Positions 21,390 to 33,169 of a stretch of 64,000 bases of DNA are shown here, in pieces. Origin of the DNA: Saccharina japonica. Taxonomy: Eukaryota; Sar; Phaeophyceae; Laminariales; Laminariaceae. Positions within the stretch are counted from its first letter, which is position 1. The number at the start of each line of letters is the position of its first letter. The notes below the pieces were generated by a model that worked only from the letters and a program-made list of their open reading frames with translations, did not search any database and was not told the DNA's origin. Both the position numbers and the translations under genes were made by a program. Location: the NCBI GenBank assembly GCA_008828725.1, contig MEHQ01001636.1:413586-477585 (forward strand), given 5' to 3'.

Positions 21390-24300
21390 TACGCCGGCGC
21401 GCTTGCAAAGACAGACTCCGAGAAGAGCATTGGGGTGACGGTGCACAGACGAAGGGGACACCAAACTTTGCGGGTTTCGTGCCGCGCATAGGGGAGGAGA
21501 GCGTGCCGGGGAGGGTATAATGTTTGGGGAGATGATCGGGGGGGGTAAGGGCCACTGCTCCTTTGGGCAAGAGAAGGATTGGATGGGGCGCCTCGAGGCG
21601 ATGGCCTCGGAATCATTTGGCATCAGGCCCGAAGGGTGGCGCTAGACAGCACAGAGGGCCAGCAGATCGTTTCGAGGGGTCGAGCACGGGGCCGAGGCTT
21701 ACATGCGGAATGGGGAGGGGCGGGGGAGAGAGGGGTGTATTGCGCAACGTCCTGACGACTGGGCATGGCTTTCATCGTCATGATGCATCCTAGCACCGTC
21801 GTAGTAGCTAGTGTAGGGCCGCCCAGACTCCCTCCCTTGCCTTTTTCTGTATGCCTCCAGTGCCTGCTTTTCGCTTTTCGCTTTTTTCTATTTCTCTATG
21901 TTGTCTTCCTTCCGGCTTCTTCTCTTTCTTTCCTCTTTCTTCTCTCGTCTTCTTTGTTCCTGTTGAGTTATTTTCTCTTCGTTTTCATTTCCTTCGTTGT
22001 TTTTTGTTTTAGTACGCGTTTGGTACTCGTGCGTACCTCGCACATATTTATACGTAGTAGCTCTTTTCTTGTGCGAGATCTGCGATGTTGATGTGACCTC
22101 ATTTTACTTGATTCGATTTGATGGTGTGTTTCATGTTTGTCGCATTTCGTTTTCCGTTTGTTTTTCTCCTCGTATCCTCCCTTGGACTATATCGCAACTC
22201 ATGCAAACAGTATTCACCTGGTGCATACGTACAATACGTACGCTGTGTTTGTTTGTGTTTCAGTCATGATAGGTATCTTGACTGGTTTTTCTATTATCGT
22301 TCGATTCGACTACTTTTTTGTTCCTTGAAATATTCTTCCGCTCCAGATGTTTAGAGCCAAGTCCTATGACCACGAACACACGAATTTGGGCATGAGTTAA
22401 GGTGGGAACAACTGAAACAACGCACAATTTGGAACGGATTTCAAAGATGATTACCTCTATCTATACAACGGGGAGTAGGGTGTGAACACACGATTTTAGA
22501 CGAAAACAAAAAAAGTGGTATCCGATTACCACGAAAGAAAACGAAAGGAATACGTACCCGATTAACAATATCCACCATGATGGCCTAACTAAGTACAAAA
22601 TATAAAATGAACAGTGTTTAATTACGAGAATGAGAATTTTCGACGATCTTGGGTTAAGGAGCGCCCGGTCATTCAGAAACCATTTCAGCCAAAAAACGGT
22701 ACATTACCTCTATCGTAGCACGCGTCACCACTTTCGATGGGTGCGCCCGCCATGGCCCATGGCTTGGAGAAAGTGGACTCTAGGTTTCGTATCAAGGGGT
22801 TGTGGTGGCTTTTCGTACGTGTTTTACGTGCTATATCGTATCATATATATACGAAGTATATGTATATGTATATATATGATACCTCCAATGTTTGTCGGGA
22901 AGATGCGGGTGTGTACGTACCCGTTCCTACAACATGCACTATACGACATGCAGTCAGTCGCCCTTAATGCGAATGAGGGGGCTGTCAGGGGCGCACGCTC
23001 GCTCGCTCGCTCGTCCGACAGACAATTATTGATAGCGTCCGAGAGCGAGAAAGCGCACCCGAGATAGACAAGAAACGCGTCGAGAGAGTAGTGACGCATT
23101 CAAAAAGGTGTGCAGCCAGCCGTGGTCCTGCACACGTATCAGACACGGATGCAGACCATGTCATCACTGCAAGCCTCTACTCGTAGTATGCGCAGGAAGG
23201 ATACTTTCTGGTATTATTGTCCTTCGCTCGAGGTAATAAAACCACTCGAAATGTGTTGAGGCTGGTTGAAAACAACGCCACAAACGAAAAAGGCTTCACG
23301 TATTTTCAGCCGCGAAACACCCACACACATCATATCAGGTACATTTAAACGCGTTCGTTGTTTTTGATCATGCCCACCCTGAATCTATCCTGGAGATAAC
23401 TTAATCCTTATCTCCCAATTCCTCGATGTATGACACAGTCAGTCCGTTGTTAATAACAAGATACATTAACCACAATGCATTCATTAATCCATCCATTCGT
23501 CGTGCCATACGCCTACCGTAGCCATGCAAATCCCTCGGGGCATACCAGCGTCCTATGCACGAAATAGTGTGGTAATCCGCCAATGTGGCACACCTACTAT
23601 AAACCACGACCGACCCACGTATGCTACCTGACCCCAGGCACCAGGCACCAGGCACTATTTCACCCACATCTTGCAACTTTGAGTGATTGCAGCGGCATGC
23701 CGGCGTCCCGGCCCTCCACTATTCTGACACCCTTCCCCCGAATCACGGCCGACCTCGCTGCACACAAACTACAGTAGTTTCCATCCAACCAATGTTGTTC
23801 CCCAAACGTGACACCTAACAAGAATATCGTACTGCAGATTCATACAATACGAAGTTTCGTTTCGACTCCTAATGTAGCCAGTGCTGCTTGCACTTACACC
23901 CATCACATGTCGACTGTGAACTAAATAAATCGCCACGGTCTTATATTGAAAATGCGTACTACTGTACAGGGAAATGACGTACTGGTTTGTATGGCCTATT
24001 TCTCCGCACGTTCGGAATGTATGTAGCACGCGGATGGGCGGAAAACAATTATGTTTTATCTCAAACTCACCAGCCAATGTACAGTAACGGCATATATATA
24101 TATAGGCTGACACCATTCTCCGGTCTGCTTGCCTTCTCTATATATATTCGTCCCAGCGCGCATGCAGAATAAAACCTATAAATCTACATGCCAATTTGGG
24201 CAAACGATCCTATAGGATGTGCAGTCTCCCAGTCCGTTTCCCCTCTACACACGCCGATATCCATTCTCGCCACGATCCCACGATCATCTCTCCAATTGGA

Positions 24301-24880
24301 CGACTCTGCTACAACTAGCCCCTGCCACAAGATTATCCAGCAGCGGAAGAGAAACCTGACACGGAACGAAACACCAACCATACCCACCCAGCTGGCGGTG
24401 GCTTGGCTCGATATGGTTACGGTACCCGGCGGGTATATTTATTTTACTGCTAAAAACGGTATCCCACACTGCTACAGCAATTCCGACCAGTTTGGCCCCA
24501 AAAACACCGATAAGTCCAGTTCCTAAGGAACGTGGTGAAAACAAACCAAACGCGTGCACACCCTAGCGACCGTAAGGTTCTGATGGAGGGGGCATACATC
24601 AGTCTTGCGATCGTTAAGGTGGTCCTACAGCGGTACGTACCGTGGATCAGATAATCCTACTCGTACGTACGTAGCTCAGGGCGTCGTGTGTAGAGATGAC
24701 ACTCCCGTCCCGTGGCCGCAAGTCAGTTCATCTCAGGGTACTTCTACTGTGCACGCAGAGTACACATTTACCCGTTTTTCAGGGGAGGCAAAAATCCTGG
24801 AGCTCTACAGTAGAAGGGTAGCGAAGGTTCGGGTGAGTTGTCTCACGTATCCAACCTAAATCCGGGCCAACAATTATTAA
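21390..24880. other. intergenic, no confident gene
   Basis: GC-rich from 21390 to 21790, then a strongly pyrimidine-rich plus strand (21830-22010), then mixed sequence. A family O copy is at 22645-22730 and an alternating AT/TATG run at 22850-22880. At 24766-24781 a strong acceptor-like tract ends TTTTTCAG and is followed 49 bases later by the donor-like GTGAGTTG (24831), so a mini-exon on the plus strand is conceivable but unproved. Confidence 0.45.
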
Positions 24881-24982
24881 GTGCCGACCAAGCCAACGGG
24901 AACGAATCACATGCTGGTGCATAAAAGAGTACGCTGGGTACATACCAGGCTACCGGGGGATACCTCGACACCAGGGCATCAC

Positions 24983-25885
24983 TTACTTGGTCTTCTCCGG
25001 GTTGGGGAGGACAGCCACGGAACGACTCAGAAAACTACAGAAGGCCGGGAACATAGCGGCGAGGCGGCAGACGGTATTGGCCATGAGCCCGCTGTAGTAC
25101 CTATCCTCGCAACGCATCGACCCTACAGCCTTGCAGATATACCCTGTGGGCACAGAAACATCGTCTACCCCTGCCCCCCGCGTACACCTCTCAGTGGATT
25201 CTCTACACCTGTCCGCGTAGTCCAGCCCAAGCATTCTCTTGGTGTCATCAGAGCAGGCCTCGAAATTGGTCCCGACTGACTCCCTGAAGGTCTGGATCAG
25301 GTTGGTGTCGGTAGTTCCGGGGTTGATGACGCTCACTTGGACGTCGAACACGCCAAGCTCATCGCGCAGAACGCGGGCGTACCCTTCAATCCCGAACTTG
25401 GACGCGCAGTACGCCGATATTCCCCATGTAGGATTGAGGCCAGCGATTGACGACATGAAGACGACCCTCGACCCAGGATTGTCCACCAGAAGAGGGAGGA
25501 ACATCTTGGTCATCCTCATGGTGCCGAGGAGATTAACCACGACGACCTTCTCAGAAGTCTCCAGTGGAGTAATCAGGGCCTGGCCGTTGCTCGCTACCCC
25601 AGCGTTGTTGACGAGGGCATGCAGTTTCCCGCTGTACTCCCTCTCTACGATCGACACCAGGCGCGCCACGTCTTCCGTCTTGGTGATGTCGCACTTCTCG
25701 GCCCTGATACCGGTGACCTCCTCTTGCAGTTTGCTGGCACCTTCGTCGGTGAGGCATCCCGCGATCACGGCGTACCCGAGAGAGCTGAGTTGCTTGGCGG
25801 CAGCGTTCCCGATCCCGTGGTCACACCCCGACAGCACGACCACCTTTCCCTTTCCGTGGTAGTGGGGTACGCCTCTGATGCACAT
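24983..25885 (-). CDS. short-chain dehydrogenase/reductase, retinol-dehydrogenase-like
   Basis: An NAD(P)-dependent oxidoreductase of the classical SDR family, 300 residues from the ATG at 25883-25885. It contains the Rossmann nucleotide-binding motif SGCDHGIG (residues 19-26), the NNAG box (LVNNAG, near 91-96), the catalytic Ser in MSSIAG (near 145), the catalytic YxxxK as YCASK (159-163) and a following NPGTTDT loop. The stretch AGCLTDEGASKL and CDITKTEDV resemble the retinol dehydrogenase/hydroxysteroid dehydrogenase branch (SDR9C-like), so a lipid alcohol, retinoid or steroid substrate is possible; the substrate cannot be read from sequence. All catalytic residues are present and the frame is intact. 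The open frame continues 26 codons upstream of the ATG to a TAG at 25964-25966 with no other ATG. Family members often have an N-terminal membrane anchor, which is missing here, so an upstream exon may exist. The C-terminus ends NPEKTK. Confidence 0.88.
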   Translation of the reverse strand: MCIRGVPHYHGKGKVVVLSGCDHGIGNAAAKQLSSLGYAVIAGCLTDEGASKLQEEVTGIRAEKCDITKTEDVARLVSIVEREYSGKLHALVNNAGVASNGQALITPLETSEKVVVVNLLGTMRMTKMFLPLLVDNPGSRVVFMSSIAGLNPTWGISAYCASKFGIEGYARVLRDELGVFDVQVSVINPGTTDTNLIQTFRESVGTNFEACSDDTKRMLGLDYADRCRESTERCTRGAGVDDVSVPTGYICKAVGSMRCEDRYYSGLMANTVCRLAAMFPAFCSFLSRSVAVLPNPEKTK

Positions 25886-25945
25886 GATGGTCGCGACTGG
25901 GGTTGGTGTATCGAAGGCCGCGAGCCAAGGATGATTTCGATGCAA

Positions 25946-26640
25946 CGAATATATACTTCCTATCTATGCGCTTTGTTGGCTGGGTGCTTTGAGGGATTCA
26001 GCGCGGTTGTGGCGCTCGCTTAACCACCCACCGTCGTCCTTGGCTATGATAATATATGCTCGCTTACGTAGATAGGTACAGCAGTAAGTTAAATTTCGGG
26101 CAGCCGGAGGCACATTCGTGAGTTGTTACTATACTACTACTGTACTGTACTACTGCAGTGGACCAAGTGGGGCGGCTGTGCCGTGCTCTATGATACGTAT
26201 GAACGTGCTGCGAAATAGTTGTACCAACGCGTGGCATTCGGCGCCCTATGCGGGGCCTCATTTGAAACTCCACTGCTGCTGCTGCTGCTGCTGCTGCGGG
26301 CTATCTTTTTCGATTTATATTTCGAATAGCAGCGCCCTACATACAGCAGTGTCAGGTATATGTATCAGGGCGTTTGCGGGTATTTTACTCTTCTACGATA
26401 ATAGTTTGGTTGGGTTTTTGCATTAATAGTTTTGTTTATCAATAAAACAGCAATCCCAACCCACTATTGAATATTAATAAAACAAATAATTTAGTGATGT
26501 GGGAAAAAGTGTTTTTAACCTTACATTGGGTTGCGTAACTTTGTCGGTCGGTTGGCAAAATGAGCAAATTCTGATTTGCTAGCGGCTCCGGATTCGCCTG
26601 CTTAACCAATCAGGCCGTCATGTTTGTTTCGGTTTATGAT
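25946..26640. other. upstream of the SDR, no gene seen
   Basis: This is the promoter side of the minus-strand SDR gene. A short (CTG)n run lies at about 26270-26296. No TATA box or upstream exon can be assigned with confidence. Confidence 0.45.
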
Positions 26641-26652
26641 ATGTTTATAATT

Positions 26653-27276
26653 GGGCAGCGGCTAAAAACAGGTACACCTGGTCCGTTCGGGGCCAAAAAC
26701 AGGTACATACTAAAAGCAAGTATAAAATGCACCCCACGAACATGCCGTTCCTTGCAACGCAAAGTAGAGTTTTTCAGGTTCTTCGTGCTCGCCCGGTGGC
26801 TACGTATACGAGTAGCTGCTATTAATAGTACGAGGAACAAACGCCTGCTGCTGTATTCTCCCTTCTCAGCTTGCGACACTTCTGGTATCCCAAGTCAACC
26901 ACAATCCCGAAGGGGAGCCTTATATCTCGTATTATTTCGGCGGAGGTGTGCAGGCAGATATGTGTGTCGCTCGAGAGGCGTGTGGTGCGAGGTGTGAAGG
27001 GAGGAGGGGGTCTCCGCGTACGTCGGCATTTGTATAGGGGGCATAGGGTGGAACTATGAAGGGCCTCTGATTGGCTTAAAAACGACAAAAAAAAAAGGTG
27101 AAAGTCAAGCAGAGTAGACAAAACCAGGTATACCTGGGTTTTAAAGAGGCAAAAACAGGTACAACGAGTTTTGGACCAATGGCAAGGCACGTGGAGTGCG
27201 TTTTTGACCTGATTTTAAGCATGTACCTGTTTTTGGCCTCAAACGGACCAGGTATACCTTTTTTTGGCCGCTGCCC
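26653..27276. mobile_element. MULE-type MITE, family B, perfect 9-bp duplication
   Basis: 624 bp, beginning GGGCAGCGGC and ending in the exact complement GGCCGCTGCCC. TTTATAATT occurs immediately on both sides (26644-26652 and 27277-27285), a perfect 9-bp target duplication diagnostic of Mutator-like elements. About 60 bp of each end is strongly inverted, with the modules AAAAACAGGTACA, CACCTGGTCCGTT and GGCCAAAAACAGGTACAT, then similarity fades. The terminal modules resemble those of family A. No transposase frame is present. Confidence 0.88.
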
Positions 27277-27289
27277 TTTATAATTCAAC

Positions 27290-28170
27290 CATATCGGATT
27301 ACAGTTAAAATAGTGCGCCAATTGATCGTTCAGACTCAAAGTATTATTCCGTGTGCCCTCAACCGCAATATTTGCACGACGTTTCTTGCAGGATGATTCT
27401 TATTTTCTCTGTTCAAAATGAACCGTTTTCAGCGCTTCTCGTTTCTTATCTGTTCGTACCGCGAGAACAACATCTGATCTCACACGTTGACAGTGTACAT
27501 ACAGGTCAGCCGCAACCGACGAGTACTAATCTCAACTAATTTATTAACCCCCCAAGCCAACAACAACGCCAAGGTTTTTGCAGGCACTGCCGAGGCCACA
27601 ACCCGGTGCGGTGCATCCACCATGAATTGCGGCGAACATATTCTTCTCCCTCATTCGCAAAATTAATTAATTATACCCCCCCATACCACGAACAACCTCG
27701 TACCTAACGAGTACATGTATATACACACCTCGTACCTAACGAGTACATGTATATACACTACAGTACCTTATTCACACAACACATACTCACACATCATCAT
27801 GTTCATTAGCCTATCATAGATATATCTCATCTTGTTCTCTTCTCCGGGTAGTTGGCAAAACTACTCCACGTACACTATATTAGTATGTACCAACAGCAGT
27901 ACTGTACTCGGTACCATTCACTCGATAACGAAAAAATGGACAAGACAAGGCGGGTGGTGATGAAAGCTCTCCCATTACAAGTATAACCCTGCACTCCTGC
28001 AATAAATACGAGTACCTACACGAGTATAGAAACATATACATAAATGTAATCGCTGCCCTTCGGTCATCGCTTTTGCTTGCCAGCTTACCGCCCCCGTGGA
28101 AGGTTTATATACACTAACGTAACTCAAATATTAGTCATCACAATCTAGCCTGCCATACACTCTACGTATA
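27290..28170. other. intergenic, no confident gene
   Basis: Contains an inverted family K end at 27640-27700 and a direct duplication of CTCGTACCTAACGAGTACAT at 27697-27760. A plus-strand phrase CRHCRGHNPVRC (near 27580-27615) looks zinc-binding but lies in a short frame. Confidence 0.45.
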
Positions 28171-28176
28171 CCAGGT

Positions 28177-28338
28177 TTATACTGACACTGCGGGGATCAA
28201 CTCGACTTCCATTACGCTGAAAGCTCCGCATTGCGGGCATCGGGAGTCGGCGCTCGTCTCCGACCTCCTCGCCCCCTCCTCAAGGCCATAGAGAGCACCG
28301 ACCTTGCGACATGTTTTGTGCTGACCACACGATTTCCC
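28177..28338 (-). CDS. possible terminal exon with Cys pairs
   Basis: On the minus strand 53 codons are open from 28338 to a TAA at 28177-28179. The translation includes KSCGQHKTCRKV near the start and SRCPQCGAF near the end, giving two Cys-containing motifs that could bind zinc. It is GC-rich within AT-rich flanks and has no ATG start, so it would have to be a last exon or the tail of a transposase. I do not recognise the family. Confidence 0.28.
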   Translation of the reverse strand, partial: GKSCGQHKTCRKVGALYGLEEGARRSETSADSRCPQCGAFSVMEVELIPAVSV

Positions 28339-28876
28339 ACGTTATTTGTTTCCTGTATCCCCAAGGGAACATTTCACTGGTGGAGTTGGAAAACAAAATG
28401 ATCAAACTAATAAATATAATATATACTTCGAAGGATACAAAGAAGAATATTTTTATAAACAAAAGGCGACTGCTGTGATGATTACAATGTACCTGGTACA
28501 CTTTTTCTCTGTACGGTACTCTCGTATAATACCACGCACATATATATGGTAGATTTCAACATTATTGTTACGTTTCTTATCCCGTGTCACGCTCCGGAGC
28601 AACCCCATTTCTTAAATTTGGTTGGATGGCCAATCACTGCTGCTGTTTCATATGTAGGCTGGTTCAGATTTCGTTGCCCGGTTCGAGCGTTCTGTCTTTT
28701 ACACCTAATTTCTTATTTTTTTTGCTTCACAATCAATCTCAGCCCCCCTGTCTTGCCATAATATGTATTACACGCGGGCCCCCACTGTATAGCTAACACC
28801 TTCATCATCTCTTTGTGGGGGCGATTCCGTGGAGAGACCACGCACTGCTGTAGGCCCACGAACAAGAGTGCTACAA

Positions 28877-29215
28877 AGAAGGGTAACCCTGGGAAGGGTA
28901 ATCGATCGAACTGTTACCCCCGGTAACTCAGTAGGTAGCACCTTTATTTTTATTTTGACATCGTCGAAGACAAGGGTTTTCGAAACCTCACTCCATTTTT
29001 TTTCTTTCACAGAAAGAAACGCTTGCGCGTGCGTCACTATAGCACGTATGATATTTCCCTGGTTCCCCTGGTATTGAATTGAAGCGGTTATGTCAACGTG
29101 CGGCCGTAAACGGTACCGACAACCAACCTTACGAGGACACCGTTCCGAGAGGTGTTGTAAGGATTACCCTGGGCTGCGAATTCGATCGACATTTATTTAC
29201 CCCCGTTGGGGTCAG
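28877..29215 (+). repeat. SINE-like repeat, family L copy 1
   Basis: Begins with GGGTAACCCTGGG and ATCGATCGA, then GGTAACTCAGTAGGTAGC (A-box-like, as in a tRNA D-arm) and, about 50 bases on, GGGTTTTCGAAACC (B-box position). The body continues CAGAAAGAAACGCTTGCG, GTCAACGTGCGGCCGT, AACGGTACCGAC, and ends with a second GGATTACCCTGGGCTG, TCGATCGA, GTCAGTAGGTAGC. A related copy is at 36520-36850. The flanking short direct repeat resembles head-to-tail units. Confidence 0.5.
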
Positions 29216-29219
29216 TAGG

Positions 29220-31460
29220 TAGCTCCCTCACAAGAGTCTGCCTGAGGGCACAGGCCTATAGCGAAAACAAGAATGCCTAGAGAGCCTACACATGCTAACG
29301 GCACTGCAACACACTCCGTAATGCCTGCGAAACTATTCGCGGTTGTTACTGCCGTGATTACTAAGTACACCCTTTCGGTATATGTCGCGACCGACAACGC
29401 GGGTGGTCTACTTTTCATTCTTCTGAGAGGTTGAACTTTTACCAACGCACACATACTATCGTACACCAAAACACCGACGAGCTTCGTCTGTGCACATCGT
29501 CGTAGCGAAGACAACATTCCCTTATATCGCAGCACACAACGCAGCAGCAGCAGTGTTGCCTCCAAGCTAACTGCATAAATATGATGTGCTTGGCCAGTGT
29601 GGCGGTAGTAGGGCGGTAGTAGGGCGCCGAGCCAAGCAAATCGCGGGATCGATGGGAACGAGGCCAGGATTTAGGGCCTCGTTGGTATTATGAACGAGAG
29701 GGCGGCGCCACATCGGCCCCAGTGACAGCAAGCAGCCGCCCAAACCTTAGCCTTAGCCAAGGTGGGTCGCGAGCGTTCGTACTAAACCTTGGGGCACGAG
29801 CGGTACAGAGACTACCCCTCACCGTGTGCATTCAGTGAGTAGTGGTGAGGAGGGACGGTGTGAGGCCCACCCGCATGGTGAGCGCGAGGAAAGCCCCATC
29901 GAACCTCGCTACGACGTACCGCTAGCGTTTTGCTCGTAAGACTTCAAATTGTACTGCTGTGTAAAATATTCGTTTCATTCACATGCTACTGACTTGGGTG
30001 GTGCTACAATCCGACCGCCCGCGAAGTTTTCCTCGGAATAAAGTCGTGAGTGATGCTGAGGAATTACTCAATAGTAGTGTAGAATATCAACTATTCTAGA
30101 ATATCAACCATTCACATACATGTTTTCGAAGCGGGCGCAAAGCACAGTCGTATACACCGCTCGCTGTTGTTGCGCCGTTGCGCTGGTGAAACAATTAGGT
30201 CGGGGTTGCGGTTAGCCACAACACCCGCCGCAGGCGAACATATTTCAATATGTTCGGCTTGCCGCAACGTCGGTCTCGTGCACCTTAGCACCTTTTGCCT
30301 TGCGACGAAAAACAAATGCTTCGGGTGATACCCCCCCCCGCGCCCCTACGCGTCGTATTTTACCGTAGACGGGGGTAAAGCAACGGGAGGCACCATGATT
30401 CACTGTTGTCGGACACGTGTGTGACACACCTCTCTCGAACCACGACCGATCCACGTATATGTCGTTTGCGCCACATGTATCGAGGGGGGGGGCGAAACGG
30501 GCAAATCATTGTTCGTTAGATTGTCGCCATTTTGGGGAGCAGGCTGTATGTAGGACCTGTAATCAAGGACAACTCAACTATCAACCTACCAGGTACCGGT
30601 ATACTAGTGTATACAATACGCCAACCTGATATATGTACTGGTACATAATACCACGAATTTCAACCTTTCCGCAGAGAGAGGCGCCCTTTATTCAGCTGCA
30701 CTCACCATATATATATATATATATATATATTTTTTTCCCATCCCATTCATTATCTTCGCACTTCCGCCTTTCTCCCTCCCTAGTCGTAACTCAGATCCGG
30801 GGTCACAAAGTAGGCTCCCCTCCCTCCTCCCCCACTACGGTTCTTGCTTTGGATTTTTATCGCGAGAAGATTTCAGCACCTTCTTCCCTCGTCAACTCTC
30901 GTCGAAATTTGCTTACCTACACGGCATCGTCGCATCCGGTCGCGACCTCGAACACACGAAGTAGTGTGCGTACAGTAAGTAGGTGTAGCACCTGTGTTAT
31001 GTATAAACATATATACATATTATTTTCCCTCTTTCGCTACGAGTAAATGAATTAATTATACCCCCCATGCCACGAACAACCCACCTATTACAATATTTGC
31101 AATATTATTTTTACTGTGCCCCCCCCCGACAAAGTGTGGCTCTATCGTGTGGAAACTAATAATGAGTGTGTACTGGAATTATTAGTCTGGAATAATTTCA
31201 TGTTTGGGCGTTATATCGCAGAGTTGTGCATATATATGTATCAAACCGCAGCAGAGGTTTTGCAAAGGGTACACTTTAATTATTAGGTTCCGCGCAGGGA
31301 ATTATAACTCCTTTTCGTTTTAGGCACTATTATAGAAAAAAAGAAAACGAAGGTGGCAATCGATTACGTTGTGGTACATGTGGCGCATGCAATATCCTCG
31401 TTTCAAACAAAATGGTCGACAGAAAATAAGCAGCAATCAATGCTGTTGATGTGCAATTAA
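29220..31460. other. intergenic with small structures
   Basis: Holds a perfect 9-bp hairpin AACGAGGCC/GGCCTCGTT at 29657-29683, an (AT)n run at about 30702-30730, a block at 30780-30905 shared with the gypsy remnant boundary at 43131-43255, and a family K end at 31045-31082. A pyrimidine tract precedes the shared block in both places. No intact gene seen. Confidence 0.5.
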
Positions 31461-31464
31461 ATAA

Positions 31465-32292
31465 GGTAATTAGCCAAAAATAGGTATACCTACGAACTTT
31501 GAGCCATTTATAGGTACACTGCGTAATGTACACCGGAAACGGCTTCCGGGCCCGGCTGATATTGGGCCTGCGCTCCATTGTACCTACAAATGGCTCAAAG
31601 CGCGCAGGTACACCTATTATCGGCTATTCAATGTGCGTATCACCTATTTTTGGCTTCAACTGTACCTATAAAAGGCTCAAACGATCACTTTTAGGCAACT
31701 GAAATATAGACAGACGGCCACATCAGATACCAGGACTGTCAACCAGCCGACCGTACCAGTAGAACCACTGACACTGCGGAGTTATCACGCATTACCTACA
31801 AGCGAGAAATCGTATCGTGCTCAATGCATACGTATTCAGTACGACACCCCTCCTACGCACACGCACATATATACGATGCGGAGAAACAACAATGACGAGT
31901 GTTTCCATGCCGTTATGCTGAAAGTACAATATACATACTGTAGTGCAGTATATAGTAGGGGAAGCATTGATATATACGTGTACAGAGTAATACCATACGG
32001 TTACTAGGGGGTCTAAGTTACACAGCCGTTGGCGTGGTCCGGAACAACATTCCATACGTAGCAAACGTGGGTGAATGTGTGCCCGTCTTGAGCCTTGTAT
32101 AGGTACAGTTGAAGCCAAAAATAGGCGATACGCACATTGAGTAGCCGATAATAGGTGTACCTGCGCACTTTGAGCCATTTGTAGGTACAATGGAGCGCAG
32201 GCCCAATATCAGGTGGGCCCGGAAGCCGTTTCCGGTGTACATTACGCAGTGTACCTATAAATGGCTCAAAGTGCTATTTTTGGCTAATTATC
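31465..32292. mobile_element. MULE-type foldback element, family A copy 2
   Basis: Opposite in orientation to the copy at 1090-1968. Ends are GGTAATTAGCC and GGCTAATTATC, eroded relative to copy 1. Interior phrases such as CAACTGAAATATAGACAGAC, CATTACCTACAAGCGAGAAA and GGTCTAAGTTACACAGCCG are the reverse complements of copy 1. The flanks ATTAAATAA and ATAAATTAA agree at 7 of 9 positions, a weak candidate target duplication in AT-rich DNA. Confidence 0.7.
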
Positions 32293-32299
32293 ATAAATT

Positions 32300-32640
32300 A
32301 ATATTAGCGACAGGTTGTGTCAATGGTTATTTGGTACCTGGTATGGTATTCAATAGGAAAGGTGATTAAAGACGGGAACCGGTCCGCTGTGGCGTGTCGT
32401 CATTGGCAGACTATTATATAATACAAGGATCGGACGGGGCCGCCTATCGGCGGCCCCGCCCTCCATAAAAGTTGAAGAGTGAAGATAAAAGAGTAAATCG
32501 AGAAGTGATGGCGGTACCAAGAGGTGGAGGTTTCCGCAGGGAATGAAGTAAAATTTGAAAAAGTGGAAACGCAATATGTATTTTAGAGAAAGAAACACTT
32601 CAGGCACTTTGTGTACTCGCAGTATTTCGGTGTTCAATAC
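32300..32640. other. intergenic, no gene seen
   Basis: Short unconvincing frames only. A GC hairpin GGGGCCGC/GCGGCCCC lies near 32437-32458. Confidence 0.45.
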
Positions 32641-32830
32641 TGTCGATACTCGGAGTACACCGAGTAATTTAGATGTTTATACTCCGAGTACTGCTTGTAC
32701 TCGAGTATAAATACTGCTCATACTCCCAGTACTCGGAGTATTTGGGCCTTCAGTACTGCTCATACTCCAAGTACTCCGAATATCCAGGCCACCAGTACTA
32801 CTTTAATACTCTCAGTACTCGGAGCATCTG
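32640..32830. repeat. minisatellite of near-palindromic CTCGGAGTA words
   Basis: ACTCGGAGTA, ACTCCGAGTACTG, CATACTCCAAGTACTCCG and similar words recur, each close to a palindrome around GTAC. Period is about 30-50 bp and irregular. Confidence 0.65.
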
Positions 32831-33169
32831 TGTAAGGATACTAAAAACGACGTCATATATTTTTCTGGGCGCAAACCTACACGTAATATTTTCACACGCA
32901 ACAATAGCAAAAACAGTACAGCAGCAGTCGTCTTACATAAAAATACATCAGTCGTATGATACGTACATACCAGGTACCCGGAAGATAAGGACCGTTTGCA
33001 TATTAACATGTAATTGAAATGGTGCTTATATTTACGGTCAGAGTGGTATGTTGATACTGCTGTGCATACATACAACAGTATATGGGTGGATGGTCGTATA
33101 TCACTCTGAAGACGTACGCACCCAGGTGCGTAAAATGGTTGAATAGAGTTGTTGGAAGAAAATGGATTT

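Noticed and set aside
21047-21520. Long open frames of IHTYIHTY or MYVCMYVC type
   Set aside because: They are translations of the TACA microsatellite in every frame, not proteins.
29755-29785. Telomere-like CCTTAG words
   Set aside because: Only two imperfect copies, no array.
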